Shown piece after piece: positions 51,249-60,114 of a stretch of DNA of 64,000 nucleotides; the first letter of the stretch is position 1; each line of letters opens with the position of its first letter. The position numbers were made by a program, and so were the translations under genes. This DNA is from CAWEYO01 sp963813315. Lineage in GTDB: Bacteria > Pseudomonadota > Alphaproteobacteria > Rhizobiales > Rhizobiaceae. The notes under the pieces were generated by a model. That model was not told the origin of the DNA, did not search any database, and was given only the letters and a program-made list of their open reading frames with translations. The DNA is taken from contig CAWEYO010000012.1 in the NCBI GenBank assembly GCA_963813315.1, positions 82,813 through 146,812 on the forward strand, read 5' to 3'.

Positions 51249-51734
51249 ATGGTCAGTCACGCATCCCGCAACCGCATGACGCGACAGGTCCAGCACCCTG
51301 TAGACGGCAAGCCTTGCCGGCTGCAGGTGGCCGCCTTGCCGTGGCGCCAGACGAATGACTGCGTCGAGGTCATGCTGGTTACCAGCCGCGATACCGCGCG
51401 CTGGATCCTGCCAAAGGGTTGGCCCGAGGGCGAGGAGCAGTTGTTTGACACTGCAGCTCGTGAGGCAGCGGAAGAAGCAGGTCTCGGCGGCACGGTGTCG
51501 CGTCTCGAGATCGGCAGCTATTTCTACGGCAAAGTGCTGCCATCAGGCTTGGAGCGGCGTTGCGAGGTGCTGGTGTTTCCGCTGGAGGTGGAGCAGATCG
51601 CAACCGCTTGGCCCGAGTGCAAGGAGCGCGTTCGCAAGTGGCTTTCGGGATCGGAAGCAGCTAGCCTCGTCCACGAGCCTGATCTCGGCGAATTGATCGC
51701 GCGCTTCGTCGAAAATCCACTTCGATACGTCTGA
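51249..51734 (+). CDS. NUDIX hydrolase
   Basis: A 161-residue nucleotide or diphosphate hydrolase. The NUDIX box is complete: G, five residues, E, seven residues, REAAEEAGL, lying at GWPEGEEQLFDTAAREAAEE near residues 57-76, which binds magnesium. The upstream part WRQTNDCVEVMLVTSRDTAR and WILPKG fits the DIPP/MutT-like group (related to diphosphoinositol polyphosphate hydrolases). The start at 51249 is an ATG; another at residue 10 is possible. An AT-rich stretch (51150-51240) upstream is probably the promoter. Confidence 0.88.
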   Translation: MVSHASRNRMTRQVQHPVDGKPCRLQVAALPWRQTNDCVEVMLVTSRDTARWILPKGWPEGEEQLFDTAAREAAEEAGLGGTVSRLEIGSYFYGKVLPSGLERRCEVLVFPLEVEQIATAWPECKERVRKWLSGSEAASLVHEPDLGELIARFVENPLRYV

Positions 51735-51839
51735 TTGCCGCAAACCATGCGCCGCGAGGCGATGCTGTGCCGAGGCGAAAATGGCGGCTTTCGAGAACTG
51801 CAACGATGGCGACCGGCGAAACCCAACGCGTAGGCTGAT

Positions 51840-51905
51840 CTTCCCCCTTGAGGGCCCTTGAAGAGGGAGATGTCCGGCAGGACAGAGGCCCCGCAAGGGG
51901 GGAAA
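51840..51905. repeat. GC hairpin repeat related to the one inside the PhnD-like gene
   Basis: CTTCCCCCTTGAGGGCCC, then AGAGGGAGATGTCCGGCAGG, then ACAGAGGCCCCGCAAGGGG. The part GATGTCCGGCAGGACAGAGG is the same as at 40747-40766. It lies between the NUDIX and the convergent molybdopterin gene. The rest of 51735-52199 shows no gene I recognise. Confidence 0.7.
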
Positions 51906-52199
51906 GGCGCGTCACCCTTCGCCGCCAATCGCCTGCCTCAAGGATTGGCTGAAGCGCCGGCGCAAACGGTCCCTTCCGGGGGAGATAGGATTTTCATGAT
52001 CTTGGCGAAGCCAAATCATAAAAAATCCAAGAGAGGTGGAAAATCCGGAGGGGAGCCAACAAGACGGCAGACAGGTGAGGCGCGCGAGATGTGCCCGCAT
52101 TGCTTTAAGGTGTGTCGGGATTTAGGTCTACAATGGCGGCCTTGTTCGCTTCCGGTACTCACCTACCCGAACATGCGCTGCGTGCCGACGCGTTTCCCT

Positions 52200-54312
52200 T
52201 CAGCTTCGCGGCGCCCGCAGCCAGACCTTGTTGTCATGGAAAGCAGCGCCGCCATAGGGCGCAGCGGCGTCGGCGCCGGTCAGCACGTTGATGCCCTCGC
52301 CGCGCTCGTGAGCACTGTTTGGCCAGACGCCCTCGGCAATCACCACGCCCCTCTTCACACCCTCGAACAGTCTGGCGTGCAGCACGACTTCACCGCGCGT
52401 GTTGCCGATCTCCACACGGTCGCCCGCCGAAAGCCCCAACGCCGCCGCATCGTCCGGGTGTAATGATCAGTTCCGGCCGGCCTTCGCGGTTCCTCGAGCC
52501 CGGCGTCTCGGTGAAGCTTGAATTGAGGAAGGATCGTGCCGGCGAAGTCGCGAGACGGAACGGATGGTCATCATCGGCTGTTTCGATCAGATCGACATGG
52601 TCCGGGAATTGCGGCAACGCATGATAGTTTCCCTGAAGGCCAATGCTCTTCGGCGGTCTGGTCGGCGCGACAGTGCCGGTCCAGTCGGGCCTGAAGCGGA
52701 ACTTGCCGTCCGGATGAGCGAAGCCGCCTAAAAAGTGCGCCGTCGCGAAATCAGGCTGAACGTCGGCCCAGCGCTCTGCCTTGAACGTTGCGAAAGTGCC
52801 CAGGCCGCGCTTGCCGAGCATGATGTCGATATGCTGCTCTTCCGTCAGCCCGAAGCCCGGCATATGCGCGACGCCTAGCCGCTTCGCCAGTTCCTCGATC
52901 ACATAGTGGTTCGTGCGGGGGCCATTTGGCGGTTCGATCAATTTCGGCCCGAGGATAATGTGCTGGTGGCCGCCGCCGCGATAGATGTCGTCATGCTCGA
53001 GAAACATGGTTGCCGGCAGGACGACATCGGCAAGTCTCGCGGTATCGGTCATGAACTGCTCGTGCACGCAGGTGAAGAGGTCGTCGCGCAGCAAGCCCTG
53101 CTTCACCAGTCGCTGTTCAGGCGCGACATTGGCCGGATTGGTGTTTTGGATGAGCATCGCAGTCACTGGCGGCCCGCCATTCAGCGCATCCGCGGCACCC
53201 GTCAGGACCGCGCCAATCCGCGACTGGTCAAGATGGCGGATGCGCGGATCCAAAAACCTGCGGCCCTCGAGCTCGCTCTTGTCGAGCTTGAAAATGTCCG
53301 AGTTCGAATGGAATGCCCCGCCGCCCTCGTATTGCCACGCGCCGGTGACCGCGGCGATCGAGAGCGCCGCATGCATGTTCACCGCCCCGTTGCGCTGGCG
53401 CGAAAAGCCGTAGCCAAGCCGGAAGTAGGTGCGTTTCGTCGTGCCGATAAGGCGCGCGAAGGCTTCGATCTCCTCGACCGAAAGCCCGGTGATAGCCGAG
53501 GCCCATTCGGGCGTGCGGGTTGCGAGATGGGCCTCCAGTCCAAGCGGGTCGTCTGTGTATTGTTCGAGATAGGGCCGATCCGCAAGGCCATCGCGGAAAA
53601 GAATGTGCATGGCGGCACATGCGAGCGCGCCGTCGGTACCGGGCCTGACGATCAGCCCCATGTCGGCCTGCTTCATCGTCGCGTTGTCGTAGACGTCTAT
53701 GACGACGATCTTCGCGCCGCGGTCCTTTCGTGCCCGAATTGCGTGGGTCATGACGTTGATCTGGGTAACGACCGCATTGGTGCCCCAGATAACCACGCAA
53801 TCCGACTTCGCCATCTCGCGCGGATCGGACCCGATGAGCCGCCCGGTGCCCGCCGCATAGCCTGTCCAGGCGAGATTGGTGCATATGGTCTCGAAGAACC
53901 CGGAATATTTCTTGGCGTGACGCAGCCGGTGGATGCCGTCGCGCTGAACGAGACCCATCGTGCCCGCGTAGTAGTAGGGCCAGACGGTCTCGCTGCCGAG
54001 GCGCGCCTCCGCGTTGACAAACCTCTCGGCCACGAGGTCGAGCGCTGTCTCCCAGCTCGCTTCCTTCCAGTTGCCCTCGCCCTTGGCCCCGGCGCGGACC
54101 AGCGGCATCAGCAGGCGATCGGGATGGTGGATGCGCTCGGCATAGCGAGCCACCTTTGCGCAAATGACCCCGGCCGTATAGCTGTTGCCCTTGGCGCCAT
54201 GCACGCGCCCGATGCGATTGCCGTCGAGAATCTCGACATCGAGTGCGCAGGTGGACGGGCAGTCGTGAGGACAGGCCGAATGGCCGATTTCGATTTTCAC
54301 GTGTTCGTTCAT
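52200..54312 (-). CDS. Molybdopterin-dependent oxidoreductase (one frameshift)
   Basis: About 700 residues when repaired. The N-terminal [4Fe-4S] site is HSACPHDCPSTCALDVEI with a fourth cysteine in GVICAKVARY. The molybdopterin guanine dinucleotide-binding core includes WGTNAVVTQINVMTHAIRAR near 174-193 and GAVNMHAALSIAAVTGAWQY near 306-325. The C-terminal dinucleotide domain (LGLSAGDRVEIGNTRGEVVL) is in another frame: near 52460 an extra base turns IIHPDDAAALG into IITPGRCGGVG. The start is ATG 54312. It diverges from rlmJ with 80 bp between. There is no twin-arginine signal, so it is cytoplasmic. Substrate unknown. The frameshift may be a consensus error or a recent inactivation. Confidence 0.85.
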
Positions 54313-54392
54313 GCGCGCGAAACTAGCGGATATTGCCGCCGCGGTGTAGACGCATCACGCCAAATAATGATGGCTCAGGATCAGCGCCGCAC

Positions 54393-55256
54393 ATGAACTA
54401 TCGCCACGCCTACCATGCCGGAGGTTTCGCCGACGTCGTCAAGCACGCGGTACTGGCGCGCATCGTGGATTATCTGAAAGAGAAGGAAAAGGCGTTCCGC
54501 GTCATCGACACTCATGCTGGGGCCGGCCTCTACGATCTGGCCTCCGAGGAAGCCCAAAAGACCGGCGAATGGCAGAGCGGCATCGGCCGCGTGCTCGATG
54601 CGAAGTTCCAGCCGGAAGCGGCCGTGTTGCTCGCGCCTTATCTTGACGCAGTGCGGGCCTGCAATCCGCACGGGGCGCTTGCCAGCTATCCCGGTTCGCC
54701 GCTGATCGTTCGGCATCTCTTGCGTAAGCAGGATCGGCTGTCGGCCATCGAGCTTCATCCGCAAGACGCGCATGTACTGAAAACCCGCTTTGCCGGGGAT
54801 TACCAGACACGTGTTATCGAGCTCGACGGCTGGCTTTCGCTCGGCGCGCATCTGCCCCCCAAGGAAAAGCGCGGGCTGGTGCTGGTTGACCCGCCATTCG
54901 AGAAGGATGGCGAATTTGACCGCATCGTCGATGGCATGGCCAAGGCTCATCGACGCTGGCCGGGCGGCATCTATGCGCTCTGGTATCCGATCAAGGATCG
55001 CGCCGGCGTGAACCGGTTTCGCGCCGATCTGGCCGATACGGGAATCCCGAAAATCCTTGATATCCGCTTCGATATCCGCCTCCCCTCGCCGGACCCGCGG
55101 CTCGATGGCACTGGCCTGGTGGTCGTGAACCCGCCGTTCAGGCTGGAAGGGGAGCTGCGCAGACTGCTGCCCTCGCTTCACAAGCTGCTTGCGGAGAACC
55201 CGCGCGCGAAATGGGCAGCCGACTGGATCTCCGGCGAAGGACAAAGTCGGTTCTGA
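54393..55256 (+). CDS. rlmJ: 23S rRNA (adenine-2030-N6)-methyltransferase
   Basis: A 287-residue SAM-dependent methyltransferase that modifies A2030 of 23S rRNA. The start MNYRHAYHAGGFADVVKHAV is the family's hallmark. The SAM-binding region is in VIDTHAGAGLYDL near 36-48 and the catalytic motif IV is VLVDPPFEKDGEF near 166-178 (DPPF form). The ATG at 54393 is preceded by a weak site; the earlier frame start at 54333 lacks similarity. It diverges from the molybdopterin gene. Confidence 0.94.
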   Translation: MNYRHAYHAGGFADVVKHAVLARIVDYLKEKEKAFRVIDTHAGAGLYDLASEEAQKTGEWQSGIGRVLDAKFQPEAAVLLAPYLDAVRACNPHGALASYPGSPLIVRHLLRKQDRLSAIELHPQDAHVLKTRFAGDYQTRVIELDGWLSLGAHLPPKEKRGLVLVDPPFEKDGEFDRIVDGMAKAHRRWPGGIYALWYPIKDRAGVNRFRADLADTGIPKILDIRFDIRLPSPDPRLDGTGLVVVNPPFRLEGELRRLLPSLHKLLAENPRAKWAADWISGEGQSRF

Positions 55257-55426
55257 CTGTTTCGCGAAACCGATGAATTTTCCGGTCAGACTCTGAGGCA
55301 AGCTTGCATCACCCAAGACCGAAACGTTCGCAGCGTCAGGCGCTGCGCTTGACCCCGTTCCGGTTCGCTAGCACATTGCAGGAGGGACGCTGGTTCGCCA
55401 GCGGCGATGATGGAGAGGAAGTCATC

Positions 55427-55876
55427 ATGCGCTTTGCAATGTTTGCCCTCGCAGCCTCAATAGCTGCTGGTGCGGTAGCCGTTCCGGGAGGCAATGCTCG
55501 CGCCGCCGATATCAGCGGCGCCTATGTCGAGGACCCGGGCATCTGCGGCCAAGCCTGGGTGCTGCACAAGATCACCGCGCGGTTCCGCCATCAGGTGACG
55601 CACGTGCCCAATCTCCCCAAAGTGGCGATTACCAACTTCAGCGGGATCCATCAGCACCGTTATCTTCCGGCCTACTATTCCTACTATGAGGAATGGCCGA
55701 TCGGACGGCGCTACTGCGGCGCCACAGTCTCCCTCTCCGACGGCGACAGCCGCGAAATCTGGTACCTGATCGAGGAAGGCCAAGGTTTTGCGTCGATCGG
55801 CAACAATGTAGAATTCTGCGTATCCGGCTTCGACCGCTGGTATGTCTACAACGGGCGCTGTCGCGTTCTCAGATAA
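55427..55876 (+). CDS. Exported protein of unknown function
   Basis: A 149-residue secreted protein: signal peptide MRFAMFALAASIAAGAVAV to about residue 26 (ARAADIS). The mature chain contains cysteines in PGICGQAW, RRYCGATVSL, VEFCVSGF and NGRCRVL, likely forming two disulfides, and tyrosine-rich YLPAYYSYYEEWP. The ATG at 55427 has AGAGGAAG just before. It stands 170 bp after rlmJ on the same strand. I do not recognise a named family. Confidence 0.7.
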   Translation: MRFAMFALAASIAAGAVAVPGGNARAADISGAYVEDPGICGQAWVLHKITARFRHQVTHVPNLPKVAITNFSGIHQHRYLPAYYSYYEEWPIGRRYCGATVSLSDGDSREIWYLIEEGQGFASIGNNVEFCVSGFDRWYVYNGRCRVLR

Positions 55877-55942
55877 CAGTTCATGCGTTCGCACGGGACC
55901 TGACGCGCGGCAGGTAGCAACTTACCGATAGTTCACGGCCGA

Positions 55943-57112
55943 CTAAAACACGTTCGCCACCGGCAGACCGAGCGCCATAGCACCGGCATAGTGCGCCTGC
56001 GGCCCGGCCTGCAACGGGTGGAAGCGCGCTCCCTGGATATCGCGAAACCGCCTCTCGAGGCGATTGACGCGGTAGAAGCCCGCGCCGCCTGCGAGTTCCA
56101 TCGCCAGATCCAACACCTTGATAACGTTCTTCGCTACAAGGTTGCGGCCTATCATCACTTCGTTGATCGAATCGGCGGAAGGGCTATTGCGCCCGACGAT
56201 TTCGATCATCCAGCGGTGCGCCAGTTGCGAGGCGCGCAAGGCCGTATCCATGCGGCCCGCAAGCTCCGTCGCGTAATGCGACTGCCGTTTCTGCTTGGCG
56301 AGCCCGATCGCGATGTCGCGTGCGCCTTCCGCGACGCCCAGATAGGCGGAATAAATGAGCGGCATCGCGATCGTCGCAATGATCTGGTAGAGCGGATGCC
56401 ACTCGCCGCTCTTGCGCCTGGCCGCGACGCTGGTTTCCGGCACGAAGAGACCATCGATCAGCACGTCGTCCGAACCTGTGCCTCGCATGCCGAGCGCACG
56501 CCACGTGTTGAGGACCTTGACCTCCGCCGCTTTCATCTGCACCGGGAAATGGATCACCATGTCCGGCTCGCCTTCCGACTGGACAATTGCGCCGGTCATC
56601 AAAATGTCGCCCGCCGAAGCGCCGGAGGTGAACACTTTGCGCGCCGACACCCTGTAGCCGCCATCGACCTTCTCCGCCTTGCCGGAGCCGGTGATCCAGT
56701 CCGAGCCGCCGCTTGACAGGAGGATGATCTTTTCATTCGCCACACGTCTTAGCAGCGGTTCGACCGCAGCCAAATTCTGATGGCGCCAACGCCAGGCGGG
56801 AATGGCGATCTGATGCGTGTGCATGGCAAAGGCGAGCGCCGTTGAACCGCAGTGATGCGCAATCTCGCGCAACATCTCCGCCAGCTCCGCGACATCTGCG
56901 CCGCACCCGCCCAATTCTGTCGGCACGCCGGCCTCGACAAGGCCCGCCTTCCTGAGCGCGCGATAATTCTCCGCGACAAAGCGGTCGTTCTCGTCGGCTG
57001 CGGCCGCGCGCTCGGAGAATTCGTCGCCCAGCGAGCGGGCTGTGGCGACGATATCGATGCCGCCGGCAGACTTAGTTGCCACAGACTTTGCGGCTCCTTT
57101 TGGGGTCGTCAT
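55943..57112 (-). CDS. Acyl-CoA dehydrogenase-family flavoprotein
   Basis: A 389-residue flavin-dependent enzyme of the acyl-CoA dehydrogenase superfamily. The N-terminal helical domain has NYRALRKAGLVEAGVPTELG near 50-69 and HCGSTALAFAMHTHQIAIPA near 83-102; the beta domain has GYRVSARKVFTSGASAGDIL near 154-173; the C-terminal domain ends GAMALGLPVANVF. The family's usual catalytic glutamate is not obvious, and the shape fits the DszC/SfnB-like monooxygenase side of the family as well. The start is uncertain between 57112 and 57145. It diverges from an HxlR-SCP2 regulator, which may control it. Confidence 0.8.
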   Translation of the reverse strand: MTTPKGAAKSVATKSAGGIDIVATARSLGDEFSERAAAADENDRFVAENYRALRKAGLVEAGVPTELGGCGADVAELAEMLREIAHHCGSTALAFAMHTHQIAIPAWRWRHQNLAAVEPLLRRVANEKIILLSSGGSDWITGSGKAEKVDGGYRVSARKVFTSGASAGDILMTGAIVQSEGEPDMVIHFPVQMKAAEVKVLNTWRALGMRGTGSDDVLIDGLFVPETSVAARRKSGEWHPLYQIIATIAMPLIYSAYLGVAEGARDIAIGLAKQKRQSHYATELAGRMDTALRASQLAHRWMIEIVGRNSPSADSINEVMIGRNLVAKNVIKVLDLAMELAGGAGFYRVNRLERRFRDIQGARFHPLQAGPQAHYAGAMALGLPVANVF

Positions 57113-57298
57113 GGCTTGTTCTCCCAAATTCATGATGCCCAGCATCGCGCCGCATTGCCGCCGGGTCCAGTTCAGGAAGTGAATCTGGCCTCAAAAACCT
57201 GCCGTCAGCGGGGATGTGACGCCGTGCCCAGCAGGATTGTCTTGGCAGCCCGGTCCGCCCCCGGTATCCTCAACCGAAACGTCGAAAAGGAAAGCGGC

Positions 57299-57991
57299 GT
57301 GGAAGCGAACGGAGGTTACGGCCAGTTCTGCCCCGTTGCCATGGCATCGGAGATACTGTGCACACGGTGGACCACGCTGCTCATTCGCGAGATGCTTTGC
57401 GGCAGCACGCGGTTCAACGACCTTCGCCGCGGTGTACCTCGCATGTCTCCCGCCCTGCTCTCCAAGCGGCTAAAGGAACTGGAAAAAGCCGGCATCGTGG
57501 TAACAGCGCCCGGCTCCAGGGGGACGGTGGAATACCACCTGTCGGCCGCTGGCCGAGAGCTTCGACCCATCGTCACGTCCATAGGTGTGTGGGGTCAGCG
57601 CTGGGTCGAATCACATTTGTCGCTGAAGAATCTCGATCCTTCGCTGCTGATGTGGGACATCAGGCGCAACCTGCATCCCGGGCCGCTTCCACCCGGCCGT
57701 TGCACGATTCAGTTTCAGTACCCCGAATTGCCGGTTGCGCAGAAGAACTGGTGGCTCGTGATCGAGGACGGCAAGGTCGATCTTTGCGGCATCGATCCAG
57801 GCTATGAGGTCAACCTGATGGTGCGCGGCTCGCTGAGGACTATGACGGCGATCTGGATGGGCTTCGCCGGCATCCCGGCCGAACTGGCTGCCGGACGGCT
57901 GGAACTGGAAGGTGAACGGCGCATCGCCCAGGCTATCGAGAGATGGCTCGGGCGCAGCACCTTTGCCAGGGATCCGCAGGAAGCATCCTGA
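57299..57991 (+). CDS. HxlR-type regulator fused to SCP2-like domain
   Basis: A 230-residue protein. Residues 1-110 form an HxlR winged helix (CPVAMASEILCTRWTTLLIR near 10-29, GVPRMSPALLSKRLKELEKA near 45-64). The C-terminal half (PPGRCTIQFQYPELPVAQKN near 132-151, DLCGIDPGYEVNLMVRGSLR) looks like an SCP2/sterol-carrier-type lipid-binding domain. The domain pair suggests a regulator that senses an acyl or lipid ligand. The GTG at 57299 has AAAGGAAAG directly upstream, which decides the start. It diverges from an acyl-CoA dehydrogenase gene with about 186 bp between starts. Confidence 0.8.
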   Translation: MEANGGYGQFCPVAMASEILCTRWTTLLIREMLCGSTRFNDLRRGVPRMSPALLSKRLKELEKAGIVVTAPGSRGTVEYHLSAAGRELRPIVTSIGVWGQRWVESHLSLKNLDPSLLMWDIRRNLHPGPLPPGRCTIQFQYPELPVAQKNWWLVIEDGKVDLCGIDPGYEVNLMVRGSLRTMTAIWMGFAGIPAELAAGRLELEGERRIAQAIERWLGRSTFARDPQEAS

Positions 57992-58034
57992 AACGGACTA
58001 TCCGCCGCTCGCTCTGGGTGAGATACCCATACAG

Positions 58035-58062
58035 GAAAGCCGGACGTTTCCGCCCGGCTTTC
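58035..58062. terminator. Probable bidirectional terminator
   Basis: Perfect 9-bp stem GAAAGCCGG (58035-58043) and CCGGCTTTC (58054-58062) around a 10-base loop, between the convergent HxlR-SCP2 and outer-membrane genes. T-run is short on both sides. Confidence 0.5.
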
Positions 58063-58080
58063 ATCTACTCGGTCTTGGTC

Positions 58081-58142
58081 AGAGCATCGGACCCGAAAGT
58101 CGGAACCGGCAGCACCGATTCAATCGGTGCGTCCGCACCTAG
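58081..58142. repeat. TAGAGC-type repeat, internally deleted copy E
   Basis: Keeps the left end AGAGCATCGGACCCGAAAGT and the right end CAATCGGTGCGTCCG, but lacks the middle AAAATCCGATGC part. The right edge CCTAG supplies the TAG stop of the outer-membrane gene on the minus strand. Confidence 0.7.
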
Positions 58143-58801
58143 AACTTCATGCCGACGCCCAACATCAGGCGGTGGCCATGCAAATCAGCTTCGGCGGTTT
58201 CCCCGTTGATTGTGTAGTCCTTGCTGCCGAAATCGGTGTAGCGGTATTCCACGCGTCCGAAGACCTGTTCCGTCACCTTGACATCGGCGCCCGCGCCGGC
58301 CGTCCAGCCAAGCATGGTGTTGCGGTCGCTGTTGCCTGTGTCCGTATCGGTGAGCTTCACGCTCTGCAAGGCGCCACCGGCGGTGCCGTAGATCAGCACA
58401 TCCGGCGTCACGGCAACACCGAGACGGGCACGAAGCGAGCCGTCAACGCCCCCTTCGGACTCGACGCCTGCGTTGTCGCCCTTGTAACCGCCGTACCCGA
58501 TGTCGCCTTCAATGCCGTAGACGAAACCATTGCTTTCCAGCTGGTAACCGGCAAAGCCATTCGCGATGAAGCCGTCGGTATCGATTTCGAGATCGCCCAC
58601 ATCGGTCCGGCCGGTGAACCCGTAGCCCAGCGCAATACCGGCATAGGGACCGGCCCAGCTGGCAACCGGCAACGTTTCGAAGGGCGCCGGTGCCGGCGGC
58701 TCGTCCATGACGGCATCGGCCGCGAAGACCGGCGCCACGCCGAGGGCGATCAGCCCGAAAGCAGCCGCAGTCGACCGCATGAATTTGAGGTTGGCTTTCA
58801 T
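58139..58801 (-). CDS. Omp25/Omp31-like outer-membrane beta-barrel protein
   Basis: A 220-residue porin-fold protein of the Omp25/RopB family found in Brucella and rhizobia. A signal peptide (KFMRSTAAAFGLIALGVAPV) ends near residue 27 (VFAADA). Eight amphipathic strands follow, for example WAGPYAGIALGYGFTGRTDV near 51-70, VEYRYTDFGSKDYTINGETA and a C-terminal HGHRLMLGVGMKF ending in phenylalanine, needed for barrel insertion. The ATG at 58801 has AAGGAG ten bases upstream. The TAG stop lies at the edge of a repeat element. Confidence 0.88.
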   Translation of the reverse strand: MKANLKFMRSTAAAFGLIALGVAPVFAADAVMDEPPAPAPFETLPVASWAGPYAGIALGYGFTGRTDVGDLEIDTDGFIANGFAGYQLESNGFVYGIEGDIGYGGYKGDNAGVESEGGVDGSLRARLGVAVTPDVLIYGTAGGALQSVKLTDTDTGNSDRNTMLGWTAGAGADVKVTEQVFGRVEYRYTDFGSKDYTINGETAEADLHGHRLMLGVGMKF

Positions 58802-59184
58802 TCTTTTTACTCCTTGGCCACAGCTAACTCGTGGCATTTCCAATTTGATCCGGCATCCGCGGGAGGAGTACGGCGGCCGTTTCAGACGGGCCGGAAACTC
58901 GATTGAAAATAAGGCCGCAGCGCAACTCCAGTTAGGTGTTTCCTTGGCTCCATTGCGGCCAAATCTTGGCGTTGCCGATTGGCAACATGCCTGTCGGCAG
59001 AGTGGGGGAACCGCCGGAAAACCGCCAGGTGCAAGGGGTTGAGGACCTGAATTCGCCAGGATTCATGGCGGCTGTAGGGCGCAGGAGCGGCCGCATTGCC
59101 GCATTGCTGCCCAAAGGGCTAACAGTAGGTTACCATCGAGTTGGATCGTTGCCGGCAACCTCTGAACCTTGACGAAGGTGGAAA
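58802..59184. other. Gap without recognisable gene
   Basis: No family resemblance in six frames. The region ahead of the outer-membrane gene start may hold its promoter. Confidence 0.4.
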
Positions 59185-59375
59185 ATGGCGAAAGCCGAAC
59201 CAACTGCACTTGTTACCGGCGGCGCCAGGAAGACCTCGCCTCGCACGGCTTCGCTGTGGCCATTCACTTCGACCGGTCGCGGGACCAGGCTGTCGAGCTG
59301 GCCGCCGGCATCCGCGATCGGGGGCAAGATCGCAATCGAGGGGCAAGTTGCAGCTTGGTTTTCGATGCCTCGTAG
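59185..59375 (+). pseudogene. Short-chain dehydrogenase remnant
   Basis: Starts as an SDR gene: GACGAAGGTGG ribosome site, ATG at 59185 and AEPTALVTGGARK, the NAD-binding loop. The next segment continues in another frame (DLASHGFAVAIHFDRSRDQA, then VELAAGIRDRG) and returns to the first (GKIAIEGQVAAWF). The helix region after the glycine loop (about 8 codons) and the whole catalytic half are missing, so it is a deletion remnant of a pteridine-reductase-like SDR. Confidence 0.6.
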
Positions 59376-59377
59376 TC

Positions 59378-59872
59378 TCAATTGCAGAGTCCGTCGCCGC
59401 GAAGCGACTTCACCAACCTGGGTATCCGTGAATTGAAGATGGCGGTCTGCCAGCGATCATACTCAAGCCGAAAATACGCTGCTTCCCCACCGCACAACGG
59501 GATCCCCCTCTGGTAGATGATCCGGTCGCCCTTGCGTGCCGACCACGTCGCCCATCCGGAACTCCGCTTTTGGTAGGTTATGCTCCAGCCGTCTGCTTTG
59601 TCCCGGTCAATGCGGGACGCGACGTCAGACGGGAAGTCAGGTCCCGCAGCTATTGCGTTCCTCCATACGAGCAATCTAGATCGACCGTCGGCGCGGAGCG
59701 ATATTCCGCCATCCCCATTGTCAGCCTCACGAACACTAGAAAAACCAGGCGGAATGTCGATCCGATAGCCGAAGCGAGCATTTCCGTAGTGTCCCCAGTC
59801 TGCTGCCTGGCAACTTGCGGTCCATGCGGATGTCCCGATCCATGCGATAGTAATTGCGAGAAACAGTCGCAT
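59378..59872 (-). CDS. Exported protein of unknown function
   Basis: A 164-residue secreted protein. Signal peptide MRLFLAITIAWIGTSAWTAS ends near residue 24 (CQAADW). The mature part starts GHYGNARFGYRIDIPPGFS, typical of PsbP-like or DUF4893-like small exported proteins, and includes SDVASRIDRDKADGWSITYQ and PLCGGEAAYFRLEYD. The ATG at 59872 has GAAGGGGGAA upstream; the longer frame to 59926 is not needed. It converges with the SDR remnant. No specific family. Confidence 0.65.
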   Translation of the reverse strand: MRLFLAITIAWIGTSAWTASCQAADWGHYGNARFGYRIDIPPGFSSVREADNGDGGISLRADGRSRLLVWRNAIAAGPDFPSDVASRIDRDKADGWSITYQKRSSGWATWSARKGDRIIYQRGIPLCGGEAAYFRLEYDRWQTAIFNSRIPRLVKSLRGDGLCN

Positions 59873-60114
59873 GTTTCCCCCTTCGTGTTGGCCATGTCGA
59901 ACTGTAGCAAGCCAGACGAAATGCAACCATTTACCTCTCTTGGTGATACCCTTCTGTGTGATCCCGCTACTCGAGCATTAGAAGGAAGCCATTTCGCCGC
60001 CAGCAATTTCGAATTCCGTCCATCCTGGCACAGAAGGTCGCGCAAGGCGGGAGCACAGCCGCCGGCGATCGCGCGGATAGACAACGCGCGTTCAGCCTTT
60101 CGCTGGCAAGAGCC

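Noticed and set aside
52906..54396. A 496-codon plus-strand frame antisense to the molybdopterin gene
   Set aside because: Shadow of the conserved gene; it runs into the rlmJ start region and has no family similarity.
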